From Mycolicibacterium sp. HK-90 (GTDB lineage Bacteria; Actinomycetota; Actinomycetes; Mycobacteriales; Mycobacteriaceae), in the NCBI RefSeq assembly GCF_030486405.1, contig NZ_CP129613.1, forward strand, positions 2,914,001-2,978,000: DNA of 64,000 bases, written 5' to 3'. Below the pieces are notes generated by a model. It was not told where the DNA came from. It worked only from the letters and a program-made list of their open reading frames with translations, and made no database searches. This document shows positions 1-9,212 of this stretch, in pieces. The position numbers were made by a program, and so were the translations under genes. Position 1 is the first letter of the stretch, and each line of letters begins with the position of its first letter.

Positions 1-64
1 GGTCGTCGTTCGGTGGCGAAGTGCGAAGTTCGTCGTTACCCGTGCTAACGACACGGTCGCCGTT

Positions 65-70
65 TAGATT
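65..70 (+). promoter_or_regulatory. candidate -10 box for a leaderless LuxR-family mRNA
   Basis: TAGATT lies six bases before the GTG start at 77, the spacing expected if transcription begins on the start codon. There is no purine-rich ribosome binding site in front of the GTG, which supports a leaderless reading. No convincing -35 hexamer is visible, so this is a weak call. Confidence 0.35.
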
Positions 71-76
71 CGATGC

Positions 77-2683
77 GTGCGACTCGCCTGGCCGCTGACG
101 GGGCGGTTGGAGGAGACCCGGCTGATCGACGCCGCGCTCGCCTCCGCCGATCTGTCCGGAATCGTGATCTATGGTGCCGCCGGAGTCGGCAAGAGCCGCA
201 TCGCCAGGGAAGCGTTGTCGACGGCAGCCGAGACCGCTCGTGAAACCCGTTGGACAGTAGGGACATCAGCGGCGCAGGCACTCCCGCTGGGTGCCTTCGC
301 GCGGTGGGTGGGAACGTCGGACGCCGACAGCGTGGCGTTGGTCGGACGGGTGATCGACGGGTTGACCACCGTGCCGGGCGGTCGGCAGGTGGTGGTGTGT
401 GTCGACGACGCGCACCTGCTCGACGGATTGTCGGGTTTCGTGTTGCAGCAGATCGTGCAGCGTCGTGCGGCCAAGCTGCTGTTGACGGTGCGTTCCGGGC
501 CCGCGGTGCCGCCCGAGGTCCTCGCGGCTGTCGACCGGGGCCGCTTCGAGCGATTGGACCTGCAACCGCTGTCCCGCGAGGAGTCGAGTCAGCTGTTGAC
601 GGCGGCACTCAGTGGGCCACCCGATCCCGATGCGGCGCAACGCTTGTGGCGACTGACCCGGGGAAACGCGCTGTACCTCCGCAACATCGTCGAACAGGAG
701 GTCAACCAGGGTCGGCTCGCCCGCAGGCAGGGTTACTGGCGGTGGAGCGGCGAACCGGTGATGGCGCCCGGTCTGGTGGAGCTGATCGAGGCGCGCATCG
801 GTGCGCTGCCGCCTGCGGTGAGCGAGGTCGTCGACGTCCTGGCCGTGGCCGAGCCGATTCAGTTGGAGGTGTTGACGGCGATCGCCGACGCCGATTCGGT
901 GGCTGAGGCCGAGACACGGGGGCTGATCGCCATCGACGCCGCCGACCAGGAGGTCCGAGTCGCCCACCCGCTGTACGCGGAGGTTCGCCGCAACCGGGTA
1001 CCGGGTGCGCGGCTGCGCAGGCTGCGCGGATCGGTCGCCACGGCGCTGGCCGACCGGGACGACGGCGACGCCATGCGGATGGTGGTGCGCCGGGCGACGT
1101 TGATGCTCGACTCGGATCTGCCGCCGGATCCCGAGCTGTTGACCCGGGCGGCGCAGGGCGCGGTGTGGCTGTCCGATCTGGCCCTGGCCGACCGGCTGGC
1201 CGGCGGTGCGGTTGCGGCCGGCGCCGACGCCGAAGCGAATTTCATTCGCGCTCATGCCTTGTCATGGCTCAGCCAGGGTGCGGAATCCGACGCGGTGCTC
1301 GACGCGATCGCCGAGACGGAGCTGACCGACGACGGGCGGGCGCGGCTGGCGTTCCTGCGTGCCGCGAACCTGCTGTGGGCGCTCGCGGATCCGGTCGGCG
1401 CAAAACGGCACATCGACGTTGCGGCGCGCCGTATCCCGGGGGAGGCGCGCGACGCCGTCGACGCGTTCTACACCGTGTACTGGGCCACGGTCGGCGAACC
1501 GGCGCGCGCGCGGACCGCATCCAGTGACCTCGATCTGGATGCCTTGCCCGCCATCGTGGGTGCGGTCACCGCCTGGGCCGTGGCCGTGTCGTGCGGTGAC
1601 GCCGGCGCCGCCGACGAGGCGGTGGCCGCCGCCCAGGGCGGATACCGCATCACCGATGCCTCCTTCGACGCGGCGCACACCCGATTCGTCGTCGCCGACG
1701 CCCACATAGGTGCGCTGCTGCTGGCCGGACGTATCCACGAGGCGCTCGAGGAGGCTGAGCGGCTGACTGCCCGCGCGGCCGAGTTGCCGGGTGTGGCACA
1801 GCTTTTCGGCAGTGCGCTGACCGGGCGAGCCGCGTTGGCGGCCGGCCGGCTCGACACCGCCACCAAACTGCTGGATCCGGTGGTCGAGATGCTGCTGGCG
1901 GCGGGAGAAAGCAACGGGTTCAGCTACCGATTCCACCTGCCCCGGGCGGCAGCGCTGGCGATCCAGGGCATGGCCGGCGACGCCACCGTGGCCGAGCTCG
2001 ACGCGTGCCGACACCCCAGCTGGCAGTACCTCGGCTACGAGCATGAGCTGGCGCGGGCGTGGGTCGCGGCAACACAGGGCGCGGTGTCGCAGGCCGTCGG
2101 TATCGCGCTCGGGGCGGCCGAAACCGCCCGGGCCAACGGACAGCTGGCCGCCGAGGTGTGGTGTCTACAGACCGCGGCGCAGTTCGGTGACCATTCCCGG
2201 ACACAACGGTTGGACGAGCTGACCGGCCTGGTACAGGGGCCACGCGTGGGTGCAGCCGCCGCGCTGTGCCGTGCCCTGGCACATGGTGATGGCGACGGGT
2301 TGGGCATGGTATCAACCGAATTCGAAGAGTTCGGGGACATCGTGGCCGCGGCCGACGCGGCCGGGCTCGCGGCAGCGGTGTACCGCCGCAAGGACATGCG
2401 CGGGTCTGCCCTGGCAATGGCGGCCCGGGCGAGTGCCCTCGCCGAGGCATGCGGCGGTGCGGCGACCCCGGCCCTGCTCGCCGCTGTCGAACGTCTCCCG
2501 TTGACCGACCGGGAACGTGAGATCGCGATGCTCCTCGGCGCCGGTCTGTCCAGTCGAGCGATCGCGGAGCGGCTGGGTCTGTCGGTGCGCACCGTGGAGG
2601 GCCACATCTACCGGGCGATGGCGAAAACCGGTGCGTCCAGCCGCGCCGAGCTGATCGCGTTGCTGCCGCGGGGCCGCCGTTGA
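77..2683 (+). CDS. LuxR-family (LAL) ATPase transcriptional regulator
   Basis: Large regulator of 868 residues that combines an N-terminal AAA/STAND-type ATPase with a C-terminal DNA-binding domain. Walker A is visible as GAAGVGKS (about residues 33-40) and a Walker B strand as VVVCVDDAH (about 105-113). The middle is a long alanine-rich helical region resembling the TPR-like sensor part of LAL regulators. The last 60 residues (LTDREREI ... SVRTVEGHIYRAMAKTG) are a typical LuxR/GerE helix-turn-helix. Such proteins are cytoplasmic ATP-dependent activators; the inducer and targets cannot be read from the sequence. GTG 77 is the first in-frame start and fits a leaderless transcript. The next gene starts 26 bases downstream, so the two may be co-transcribed. 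Confidence 0.85.
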   Translation: MRLAWPLTGRLEETRLIDAALASADLSGIVIYGAAGVGKSRIAREALSTAAETARETRWTVGTSAAQALPLGAFARWVGTSDADSVALVGRVIDGLTTVPGGRQVVVCVDDAHLLDGLSGFVLQQIVQRRAAKLLLTVRSGPAVPPEVLAAVDRGRFERLDLQPLSREESSQLLTAALSGPPDPDAAQRLWRLTRGNALYLRNIVEQEVNQGRLARRQGYWRWSGEPVMAPGLVELIEARIGALPPAVSEVVDVLAVAEPIQLEVLTAIADADSVAEAETRGLIAIDAADQEVRVAHPLYAEVRRNRVPGARLRRLRGSVATALADRDDGDAMRMVVRRATLMLDSDLPPDPELLTRAAQGAVWLSDLALADRLAGGAVAAGADAEANFIRAHALSWLSQGAESDAVLDAIAETELTDDGRARLAFLRAANLLWALADPVGAKRHIDVAARRIPGEARDAVDAFYTVYWATVGEPARARTASSDLDLDALPAIVGAVTAWAVAVSCGDAGAADEAVAAAQGGYRITDASFDAAHTRFVVADAHIGALLLAGRIHEALEEAERLTARAAELPGVAQLFGSALTGRAALAAGRLDTATKLLDPVVEMLLAAGESNGFSYRFHLPRAAALAIQGMAGDATVAELDACRHPSWQYLGYEHELARAWVAATQGAVSQAVGIALGAAETARANGQLAAEVWCLQTAAQFGDHSRTQRLDELTGLVQGPRVGAAAALCRALAHGDGDGLGMVSTEFEEFGDIVAAADAAGLAAAVYRRKDMRGSALAMAARASALAEACGGAATPALLAAVERLPLTDREREIAMLLGAGLSSRAIAERLGLSVRTVEGHIYRAMAKTGASSRAELIALLPRGRR

Positions 2684-2708
2684 TTCGAGTATCGGGTTAC
2701 TCGCTCCG

Positions 2709-2954
2709 GTGCAGGTGAACCGTCGCATCCTGGATCGCATGGCCGACGAAGGCGAGTTGCACGAACGGGCGTTGCGGGCGCTGCCGTTGACGTACTCGCT
2801 GGCCTTGCGGTTGCGTGACGTCGGGGTCGCGCGGGAAGTGGTGTGTGAGTACCTGGGCGTCGAGGAGAGGGCGCTCGACGGTGTCTATCGCATGGCAGAG
2901 GCCAAGCTGGCTGCCGCACTCGCCGCGCCGGGTGGTGGCGCGGCAGATGGATGA
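2709..2954 (+). CDS. small helix-turn-helix-like protein (sigma region 4-like)
   Basis: 81-residue protein starting at GTG, 26 bases after the LuxR-family regulator. The segment ERALRALPLTYSLALRLRDV followed by GVAREVVCEYLGVEERALDGVYRMAEAKL has the length and hydrophobic pattern of the sigma-70 region 4 helix-turn-helix (xALPxxxxxxLxLRxxxG - VAxxLGV - VxxxxxxAxxKL). No region 2 or other sigma domain is present, so it is not a complete sigma factor. By position it may be an accessory DNA-binding partner of the LuxR-type regulator. The domain reading rests on pattern only; hypothetical is the safe label. Confidence 0.6.
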   Translation: MQVNRRILDRMADEGELHERALRALPLTYSLALRLRDVGVAREVVCEYLGVEERALDGVYRMAEAKLAAALAAPGGGAADG

Positions 2955-3051
2955 AGTGGGGTAGTGCAATACCCCAGTCGTCGGGCCCGGCAGCCTCCAC
3001 GATCCGTTGTGGCGTCGGAAGAGTCGGGCGCCGCGACCAAGGGGGCCACCC

Positions 3052-4119
3052 ATGCACCAGGTACATCGTCCATGCCTGCGCGGTATCGCACTTGCGGGTG
3101 CCGGCATCATCGCGATCGCGCCCGTCGCGGCGCCACCGGCGATGCAGCACCCCGCCCACGCGGCGGTCGCCGACCACCCGCAAATGGAATTGACCGCGCT
3201 GGGCGTGCCGGACCTGGCGTTGGCGACCCAAGCGATCCAGCTCCTTCTCACGGCGGCGCCCGGCGCGGTCGAGGCCTTCCTGGGCCAGCTCGATGACATC
3301 GCCGACGGCACGCTACCGCTGGATCAAGCGGTTATCGACACACTCGGATATGCGCGGGACGGGATCGACGGCACGGCGGTCGGTGTGGCAACTCTTTCGG
3401 TCGCCCTGACCGGTGCCGAACACGGTGACATCGACGCGATCGGCTTCGGCGACGCGCTGGTGCTCGCGGCGGCAACCGCGATGCAACAGTCGCTTTCGTG
3501 GCCGGCGATGCCTCTGGAGTTCGCCCAGGCGGTCAGCACCGGGTACGACCCGCTGGAGATCGGCCGGCTGATGGTCCTGAACGAGGCCGTGACGCCGTTC
3601 TTCAGCTCGGTAGAACTCGTCGGCATCGGCCTGAATCACGATCTTCCGGCACCCATCGGCGGTGATCCGGATGTCGGCGACTCGATCGATCACGGGATGG
3701 TCATCCCGGTCGTGCGCAGGGTTCAAGATGTCCATGTCGCGATCGCGAACTTCCTGGTGCCGCCGTCGCAACCGTTTGTCCAACACATCAATTCGAGCAT
3801 CGATGAGGATGGTGCGCCGGTGAACTCCACCGAGAAGGTGCCGGAGCGGCCCAGGCTTCCGAAGCTGCGGGGTACCGTCGACAAGCTCGTGAGATCCGGC
3901 CGCACAACGGCCCTCGGTGACGGCAACAAGGCGATCCCCGTGGGTGCCCGGCAACCGGCCGGCGGTGCGACGCACAACTCGTCGACCAGAGCAGGTGCCG
4001 ACGTTCGTGCGGCCGTGAACGACCTCGGCCAGGGCATCCGATCCGGCGTCAAGAAGCTGACGCGGCCGGGGAAGGTCGATGCCGGCCGGGACGACTCGTC
4101 AGATGCTCCGTCGGACTGA
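3052..4119 (+). CDS. secreted protein of unknown function
   Basis: 355 residues from ATG 3052. That start is preferred over an upstream one at 3007 because it follows a GGGGG stretch and gives a clean signal peptide (RGIALAGAGIIAIAPVAAPP, then an AHAAVAD cleavage region). The mature part is rich in Ala, Asp and Val, with predicted helices in the first half (QAIQLLLTAAPGAVEAFLGQ and following) and a basic, low-complexity, Ser/Gly/Asp-rich tail after about residue 260. No catalytic motif was recognised. It resembles mycobacterial exported proteins of unknown role. It ends eight bases from the convergent serine hydrolase. Confidence 0.7.
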   Translation: MHQVHRPCLRGIALAGAGIIAIAPVAAPPAMQHPAHAAVADHPQMELTALGVPDLALATQAIQLLLTAAPGAVEAFLGQLDDIADGTLPLDQAVIDTLGYARDGIDGTAVGVATLSVALTGAEHGDIDAIGFGDALVLAAATAMQQSLSWPAMPLEFAQAVSTGYDPLEIGRLMVLNEAVTPFFSSVELVGIGLNHDLPAPIGGDPDVGDSIDHGMVIPVVRRVQDVHVAIANFLVPPSQPFVQHINSSIDEDGAPVNSTEKVPERPRLPKLRGTVDKLVRSGRTTALGDGNKAIPVGARQPAGGATHNSSTRAGADVRAAVNDLGQGIRSGVKKLTRPGKVDAGRDDSSDAPSD

Positions 4120-4127
4120 GGCCGTCC

Positions 4128-5330
4128 TCAGATATCCAGCGCCTGGTAAGTGCGGCGGACGAATCGCGGTTGCGCCACCTGCAGTTTGGCCGTCGAAGTG
4201 TTGCCGCTGATGGCGGCGGCGTCCACCGAGATGGTCGGATGGTTCTGGATGAGATAGATCAGGATCAGATCGGCCGACGGGTCGGCCTGCCACCAGGTGC
4301 CGTACGCCCCGGGCCAGCTGAAGGTGCCCAGCCCACCCGGGCCGAACAACTGTCTGGACTTCGCCGGATCGGTCACCACCGACAGGTTCAGGCCGAAGCC
4401 ACGGCCCACCCAGAACGGAGCCCCCAGGAACTGGTATTGCTTCTGCTCGGCGGTGAGCCGATCGGTGCGCATCAGCCGCACGGACTCCTCCGACAGCACC
4501 CGCACCCCGTCGAGGGTGCCGCCGCTCAACAGCATCCGGGCGAACTTCAGGTAGTCGTCGGCGGTGGAGAACAATCCTGCGCCGCCGGTGCAGAACGGGG
4601 GATCGGTGATCGGCGGAGGGCCCATCACATCGTGGGTGAGGGTGTTGTCGTCGGTCAGCTGGTACATCGTGGCCGCCCGCCGCCGGCCCGCCGCGTCGAC
4701 CGAGAACCCGGTATCGGCCATGCCGAGTGGGGCGAAGATGCGTTCGGCCAGAATCTCTGACAGGGGCTTGCCCTCGATCCGGGACAGCGCGATCCCCAAC
4801 ACATCGGTGGAGTGGCTGTAGGTGAGCCGTTCGCCGGGCTGGTGGGCCAGCGGCAGTTTGGCCACCTCGGTCAGCCAGCGGTCCTGATCCTGACGCAACG
4901 ACAACCTGCCGTAGGCCGAAGACAGCGGGCCCAGCACCGAGAACACATACGCCAGACCGCTGCGGTGGGTCATCAGATCGTCGAAGGTGATCGGCCGCCG
5001 TGCCCGTTCGGTGCGGTCCAGCGGGCCCCGCGCCTCGCGCAGGACCTGCAGGTCGGCCAGCTCCGGCAGCCATCGCGTCACCGGTTCGTTCAGCGCGAGC
5101 TTGCCCTCCTCGGCCAACGCCATCGCGGCGGCCACGGTGACGGGCTTGGTCATGGAGGCGATCCGGAAGATCGTGTCGGGCTGCATCGGGAGCCTCGCGT
5201 CGACGTCGCGGTGCCCCAGGGCATTGACCTGGAGCACCTTGCCCGCCTGCCACACCAGCGTGACCGCGCCCGCCAGCAGCCCGGCGTCGATGGCCTCACG
5301 GATGGACGTCTGATTGCCGTCGAGGTTCAC
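4128..5330 (-). CDS. serine hydrolase, class C beta-lactamase/esterase family
   Basis: 400-residue protein of the beta-lactamase-related (PF00144) fold, which includes D-aminopeptidases, family VIII esterases and penicillin-binding proteins. The nucleophile motif SxxK is seen as SMTK at about residues 59-62, within the expected FRIASMTKPVT context. The second motif is YSH (about 171-173) in place of YxN, the variant common in family VIII esterases. No signal peptide is visible, which favours a cytoplasmic esterase over a cell wall enzyme. It starts at GTG 38 bases after the AraC gene on the same strand, so the two probably form one transcript. An ester substrate linked to the neighbouring alcohol/ketone pathway is a reasonable inference, not shown. 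Confidence 0.85.
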   Translation of the reverse strand: MNLDGNQTSIREAIDAGLLAGAVTLVWQAGKVLQVNALGHRDVDARLPMQPDTIFRIASMTKPVTVAAAMALAEEGKLALNEPVTRWLPELADLQVLREARGPLDRTERARRPITFDDLMTHRSGLAYVFSVLGPLSSAYGRLSLRQDQDRWLTEVAKLPLAHQPGERLTYSHSTDVLGIALSRIEGKPLSEILAERIFAPLGMADTGFSVDAAGRRRAATMYQLTDDNTLTHDVMGPPPITDPPFCTGGAGLFSTADDYLKFARMLLSGGTLDGVRVLSEESVRLMRTDRLTAEQKQYQFLGAPFWVGRGFGLNLSVVTDPAKSRQLFGPGGLGTFSWPGAYGTWWQADPSADLILIYLIQNHPTISVDAAAISGNTSTAKLQVAQPRFVRRTYQALDI

Positions 5331-5368
5331 CCGCGCCAGATTAGCGGCGTCATGGCGCGGCGCCAGCG

Positions 5369-6454
5369 TCAGTGCCGCATTCGGCGCCAGCGCCGGTGTG
5401 CCCTGACAACGCTCGACCAGTCCTGATACCCGAGCCGGTGGGCGATCTCGTAGTGCGGGATCGTGCGGTCGCGCAGCAGGTTGTCGGCGACGCTGCGGCG
5501 CACCTCTTCGATCAGTGCCCGGAACGTGGTGCCCTCGCGCTCGAGGTGCCGGCGCAATGTCCGGGGCGCGTAGTGCAGATGCTCCGCCACATCCTCGACG
5601 GTGAGGTCGAGCGCGGATTGGTCGAGTAGGTGCGCGCGCACCTGGGCGGCCACGCCGGTGTGGTGCAGCCGTTCGGCCCGGATGCGGTCACACTGCGCGA
5701 CCATGAGCTGGGTGGTGTGGGTATTGGCCATCGGCGGCATCAGATCGAGGTAGCCAGCGTCGTAGACGATTTCGTTGCGCTCACACCCGAATGACACCGG
5801 TACCCGGAAGTAGTCGCGATAGACCGCCGCGGGACCCGGCGGGAAGGCGAACCGGATCTCGCGCAGGGGTACGGCCTCGTGGTCGGGGAATGTGTCACGC
5901 TGGATCTGCATGACCGCGGTGAGATCGCGTTCGATCACGAACCGCCGGATGCCCTCTGGCATGTCATCGGCCTCGAAGGCCAGCACGTACCGGTCATGGT
6001 CATCGATACGGGCCGTCATCGTCGAGAACGCGAACGTCAGCATCGCGTAGTAGAGACCCCGGTGGACCGTGTCCCGCACGCTGGCCGATGCGGCGAGGAG
6101 AAAACCCAGATAGCCGTATGCGGTCAGGTGGTAGCGGCTGCCCAGCTCGACTCCCAGACCGGGACGATCGCCGGCCGCGGCGGCCAGGTTGCGGATCACC
6201 GCAAGCTCCTGGCTGGCCTCGACGACGGTGTCGACGTCGGCCAACGCGGCGGTGTCGAGGTGTGTGCCCGTCAGCAACGTCTCGACCGGGATCTCGCCCT
6301 GTGCCGCGAACTCGCACATGATCGCGACGGACACGGCCGTGCGCGGGTGGTCCCACGGGTCGGTCATGGCCGCAATGACCCGATTGGTCGACTGCAGCAC
6401 GGGGGAGGTGGGCAGTGGGCTCTGATCTGCGGTTTCGCCGGTGCCCGTGGTCAT
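5369..6454 (-). CDS. AraC-family transcriptional regulator, C-terminus shortened
   Basis: 361 residues: an N-terminal arabinose-binding-like domain (PF12625 type, about 25-215) followed by a double helix-turn-helix (about 255-361). It is divergent from the alcohol dehydrogenase operon, the arrangement of virS and the mymA operon in M. tuberculosis, so it probably activates that operon. The tail is odd. The second helix-turn-helix runs IAHRLGYQDWSSVVRAHRRW and the protein stops seven residues later, at a point where family members continue with a W-x-G-x-x-P-x-x-Y/F-R motif. Another frame just downstream reads LAPNAAL, so a small deletion or frameshift at the end is possible. Confidence 0.85.
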   Translation of the reverse strand: MTTGTGETADQSPLPTSPVLQSTNRVIAAMTDPWDHPRTAVSVAIMCEFAAQGEIPVETLLTGTHLDTAALADVDTVVEASQELAVIRNLAAAAGDRPGLGVELGSRYHLTAYGYLGFLLAASASVRDTVHRGLYYAMLTFAFSTMTARIDDHDRYVLAFEADDMPEGIRRFVIERDLTAVMQIQRDTFPDHEAVPLREIRFAFPPGPAAVYRDYFRVPVSFGCERNEIVYDAGYLDLMPPMANTHTTQLMVAQCDRIRAERLHHTGVAAQVRAHLLDQSALDLTVEDVAEHLHYAPRTLRRHLEREGTTFRALIEEVRRSVADNLLRDRTIPHYEIAHRLGYQDWSSVVRAHRRWRRMRH

Positions 6455-6643
6455 GCTCGCCAGTTTTGCCGACCGGTGACACCCGGGTCAACGGCTCCGA
6501 AGCCGCCGAAGTGGCCGGAAATGTCGACTTGTGGCCGGGACTGTTCTGTTCGACGGCGGGCCACGGCTCTACGGTGGCGGAATAGTGATTCACATCTCAG
6601 TCAGCCCGAAAATGTGCCCGGCAACACCAGAGAAGAGGTTCCG

Positions 6644-7771
6644 GTGAAGGTAAAGGCGGCTGTCGTCGAGGAAATCGGCGCACCCTGGACTATCTGTGAG
6701 GTTGACCTCGGCGACCCGGTCGCCGGGGAAGTCCAGGTCCGGTTGGCCGCGTCGGGACTGTGCCATTCCGACGCCCACGTCGTCGCCGGCAGCAGCCCCG
6801 TGCCGTTCATGCCGGTTCTGGGGGGACACGAGGGCGCCGGCGTGGTCACCAAGGTCGGCCCCGGCGTCACCGGGTTGCAGGAGGGCGATCACGTGGTGCT
6901 CGCGTTCATTCCGGCGTGCGGAACCTGCCCGTCCTGTGCCACCGGTCTGCAGAATCTCTGCGACGAGGGCGCCGGGTTGCTGACCGGGCAGGCCGTGTCC
7001 GACAAGACCTACCGGGTGACCCGTGACGGCCAACCGGTCATCCAGATGTGCCTGCTCGGCACCTTCGCCCCGTACGTCACCGTGAGCGAGGCGTCGGTCG
7101 TCAAGATCGAGAACGACGTGCCGCTGGAGGTGGCCGCACTGCTCGGCTGCGGTGTCTCCACCGGCTGGGGCTCGGCCACCGAGATCGGTGACACCCGGCC
7201 GGGCGACACGGTCGTCGTGATGGGCATCGGCGGGGTCGGGATCAACGCGGTGCAGGGCGCCAGGTTCGCCGGCGCGCGCTTCGTCGTCGCGATCGACCCC
7301 GTCGACTTCAAGCGGAAGCAGGCACTTGAGTTCGGCGCCACCAACACATTTGCCTCCGTCGAGGACGCCGCCGCCGAACTGCCCGATCTGACCTGGGGAA
7401 AGATGGCCCAGGTTTCCATCATCACGGTGGGTGAGATCAAGGGCGAACACATCCAGCAGGCGCTGAGTCTGACCGGCAAGGGCGGGCAGGTAATCGTCAC
7501 GGGCATGGGAGATTTCACCCAATCGACGGTCGATCTCAACCTGTTCGAGCTGACCCTGCTGCAGAAACGGGTCCAGGGCGCGGTGTTCGGGGGCGTGGGC
7601 CCGCGTACCCAGATCCCCAAACTCCTCGACCTCTATCGCTCCGGCAATCTCAAGCTCGACGAGCTGGTCACCACCCGTTACCGCCTCGAAGACATCAACC
7701 AGGGCTACCAGGACATGTTCGACGGCAAGAACCTTCGCGGTCTCGTCGTCTACTCCGCCGCCGACCACTAA
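6644..7771 (+). CDS. NDMA-dependent zinc alcohol dehydrogenase
   Basis: 375-residue medium-chain dehydrogenase. The start is GTG 6644 behind the purine-rich AGAGAAGAGG at 6629-6638; the open frame extends far upstream but that part is antisense to the AraC gene. Catalytic zinc ligands appear as GLCHSD (Cys about 40) and GGHEGAG (His about 62, Glu 63). The structural zinc site is CGTCPSC plus a fourth Cys (about 92, 95, 98, 106). A GIGGVG dinucleotide loop lies near 200. Family wording such as GAGLLTG and HIQQALSLTGKGG fits the actinobacterial NDMA-dependent type with tightly bound NAD(H). First gene of a four-gene operon; the aldehyde dehydrogenase starts 13 bases later. Confidence 0.9.
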   Translation: MKVKAAVVEEIGAPWTICEVDLGDPVAGEVQVRLAASGLCHSDAHVVAGSSPVPFMPVLGGHEGAGVVTKVGPGVTGLQEGDHVVLAFIPACGTCPSCATGLQNLCDEGAGLLTGQAVSDKTYRVTRDGQPVIQMCLLGTFAPYVTVSEASVVKIENDVPLEVAALLGCGVSTGWGSATEIGDTRPGDTVVVMGIGGVGINAVQGARFAGARFVVAIDPVDFKRKQALEFGATNTFASVEDAAAELPDLTWGKMAQVSIITVGEIKGEHIQQALSLTGKGGQVIVTGMGDFTQSTVDLNLFELTLLQKRVQGAVFGGVGPRTQIPKLLDLYRSGNLKLDELVTTRYRLEDINQGYQDMFDGKNLRGLVVYSAADH

Positions 7772-7784
7772 CCGAAGGGGCATC

Positions 7785-9197
7785 ATGCGCAACCACGACA
7801 CCAACTACATCGACGGCAAGTGGGCCAACTCGAGCGGATCCACCCGCATCCCGGTGGTCAACCCGGCGAACGACGTGGTGATCGCCGAGGTGGTCGCGGG
7901 CACCGCTGCCGACGTCGACGCCGCCGTCGCGGCCGCCCGGGCCGCGTTCCCGGCCTGGTCGGCGACACCGGTCGGCGAGCGGGCCGATTACCTCGCCGCG
8001 ATCGCCGGCAAGCTGGCCGAGCGGTCCGAGGACCTGGCCCGCACCATCTCCTCCGAAATGGGTTGCCCTATTTCGATTTCCCGCGCCATCCAACTCGGCC
8101 TGCCGCTCAACAGCTTCACCGAGGCCGCCAACATCGTGCGGGGGTACGAGTTCGAGAATGAGTACCGGGGGTCGACCATCGTGCGCGAGCCGTTCGGCGT
8201 GCTGGGCGCGATCACACCTTGGAACTATCCGCTGCATCAGATCGCTCTGAAAGTGGCGTATGGACTGGCCGCGGGCAACACCGTCGTCGTCAAACCCAGC
8301 GAGGTCACCCCGCTGTGTGCCATCGGGCTGACCGAGATTATTGACGAGATCGGTCTTCCCCCAGGGGTTTTCAACGTCGTCTTCGGGACGGGAGCGGACG
8401 TCGGCGAGGCGATCGCCGGACACGACGACGTCGATATCGTCAGCTTCACCGGGTCAACCCGGGCCGGGCGGCGCGTGCAGGAAGTGGCCGCCCGCACCGT
8501 GAAGCGAGTGTCGCTGGAACTCGGCGGGAAGAGCCCCAACATCATTCTCGACGATGCGAACCTGGAATCCGTCGTGCCCGCATCGGTGAAGACGATGATG
8601 CTGAACTCCGGACAGACCTGCTCGGCGCTGACCCGGATGATCGTCCCGCGAAACCGACTTGCCGAGGTCGAGGCACTCGCGAAGGAGACCGCCGACGCGC
8701 TGCCGGTGGGCGATCCCGCCGACGAAGGGACCGCGCTCGGTCCGCTGTCGTCCCGGGCGCAGCAGGAACGGGTGCTCGGCTACATCCGCACGGCGACGCA
8801 GGAGGGGGCGCGCCTGGTCACCGGCGGAGAGACCGAAACCGGTGCTCCCGGTGCCTTCGTCCGGCCGACCGTGTTCTCCGACGTCACCGAGGACATGACG
8901 ATCCACAAGGAGGAGGTCTTCGGCCCGGTTCTCGCGATCGAGGCGTACGACTCCGAGGATGAGGCGGTGCGGATCGCCAACGCCACGGATTACGGTCTGG
9001 CCGGCGCGGTCTGGTCGTCCTCACCGGAACGCGCCGAGAACGTCGCACGCCGGATCCGGGCAGGCCAGGTGCAGATCAACGCGGGCGCGTTCAACGCCAA
9101 CGCCCCGTTCGGCGGATACAAGCAGTCCGGAAACGGGCGCGAGGCCGGGATCTTCGGGCTCGAGGAGTTCCTCGAAGTCAAGTCGATCCAGCGTTGA
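7785..9197 (+). CDS. NAD(P)-dependent aldehyde dehydrogenase
   Basis: 470 residues, full length for the ALDH superfamily. It shows the cofactor-binding TPWNYP and VKPSE motifs, the general base region LELGGKSPN (about 244-252) and the catalytic cysteine in NSGQTCSA (about 279). The C-terminal GPVLAIEAYDSEDEAV and PFGGYKQSGNGRE motifs are intact. It oxidises an aldehyde to the acid, presumably the product of the upstream alcohol dehydrogenase. An AAGGGG ribosome binding site lies in the 13-base gap before its ATG, consistent with one operon from 6644 to 11782. Confidence 0.92.
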   Translation: MRNHDTNYIDGKWANSSGSTRIPVVNPANDVVIAEVVAGTAADVDAAVAAARAAFPAWSATPVGERADYLAAIAGKLAERSEDLARTISSEMGCPISISRAIQLGLPLNSFTEAANIVRGYEFENEYRGSTIVREPFGVLGAITPWNYPLHQIALKVAYGLAAGNTVVVKPSEVTPLCAIGLTEIIDEIGLPPGVFNVVFGTGADVGEAIAGHDDVDIVSFTGSTRAGRRVQEVAARTVKRVSLELGGKSPNIILDDANLESVVPASVKTMMLNSGQTCSALTRMIVPRNRLAEVEALAKETADALPVGDPADEGTALGPLSSRAQQERVLGYIRTATQEGARLVTGGETETGAPGAFVRPTVFSDVTEDMTIHKEEVFGPVLAIEAYDSEDEAVRIANATDYGLAGAVWSSSPERAENVARRIRAGQVQINAGAFNANAPFGGYKQSGNGREAGIFGLEEFLEVKSIQR

Positions 9198-9212
9198 ACT
9201 GAGGTCACGAGC

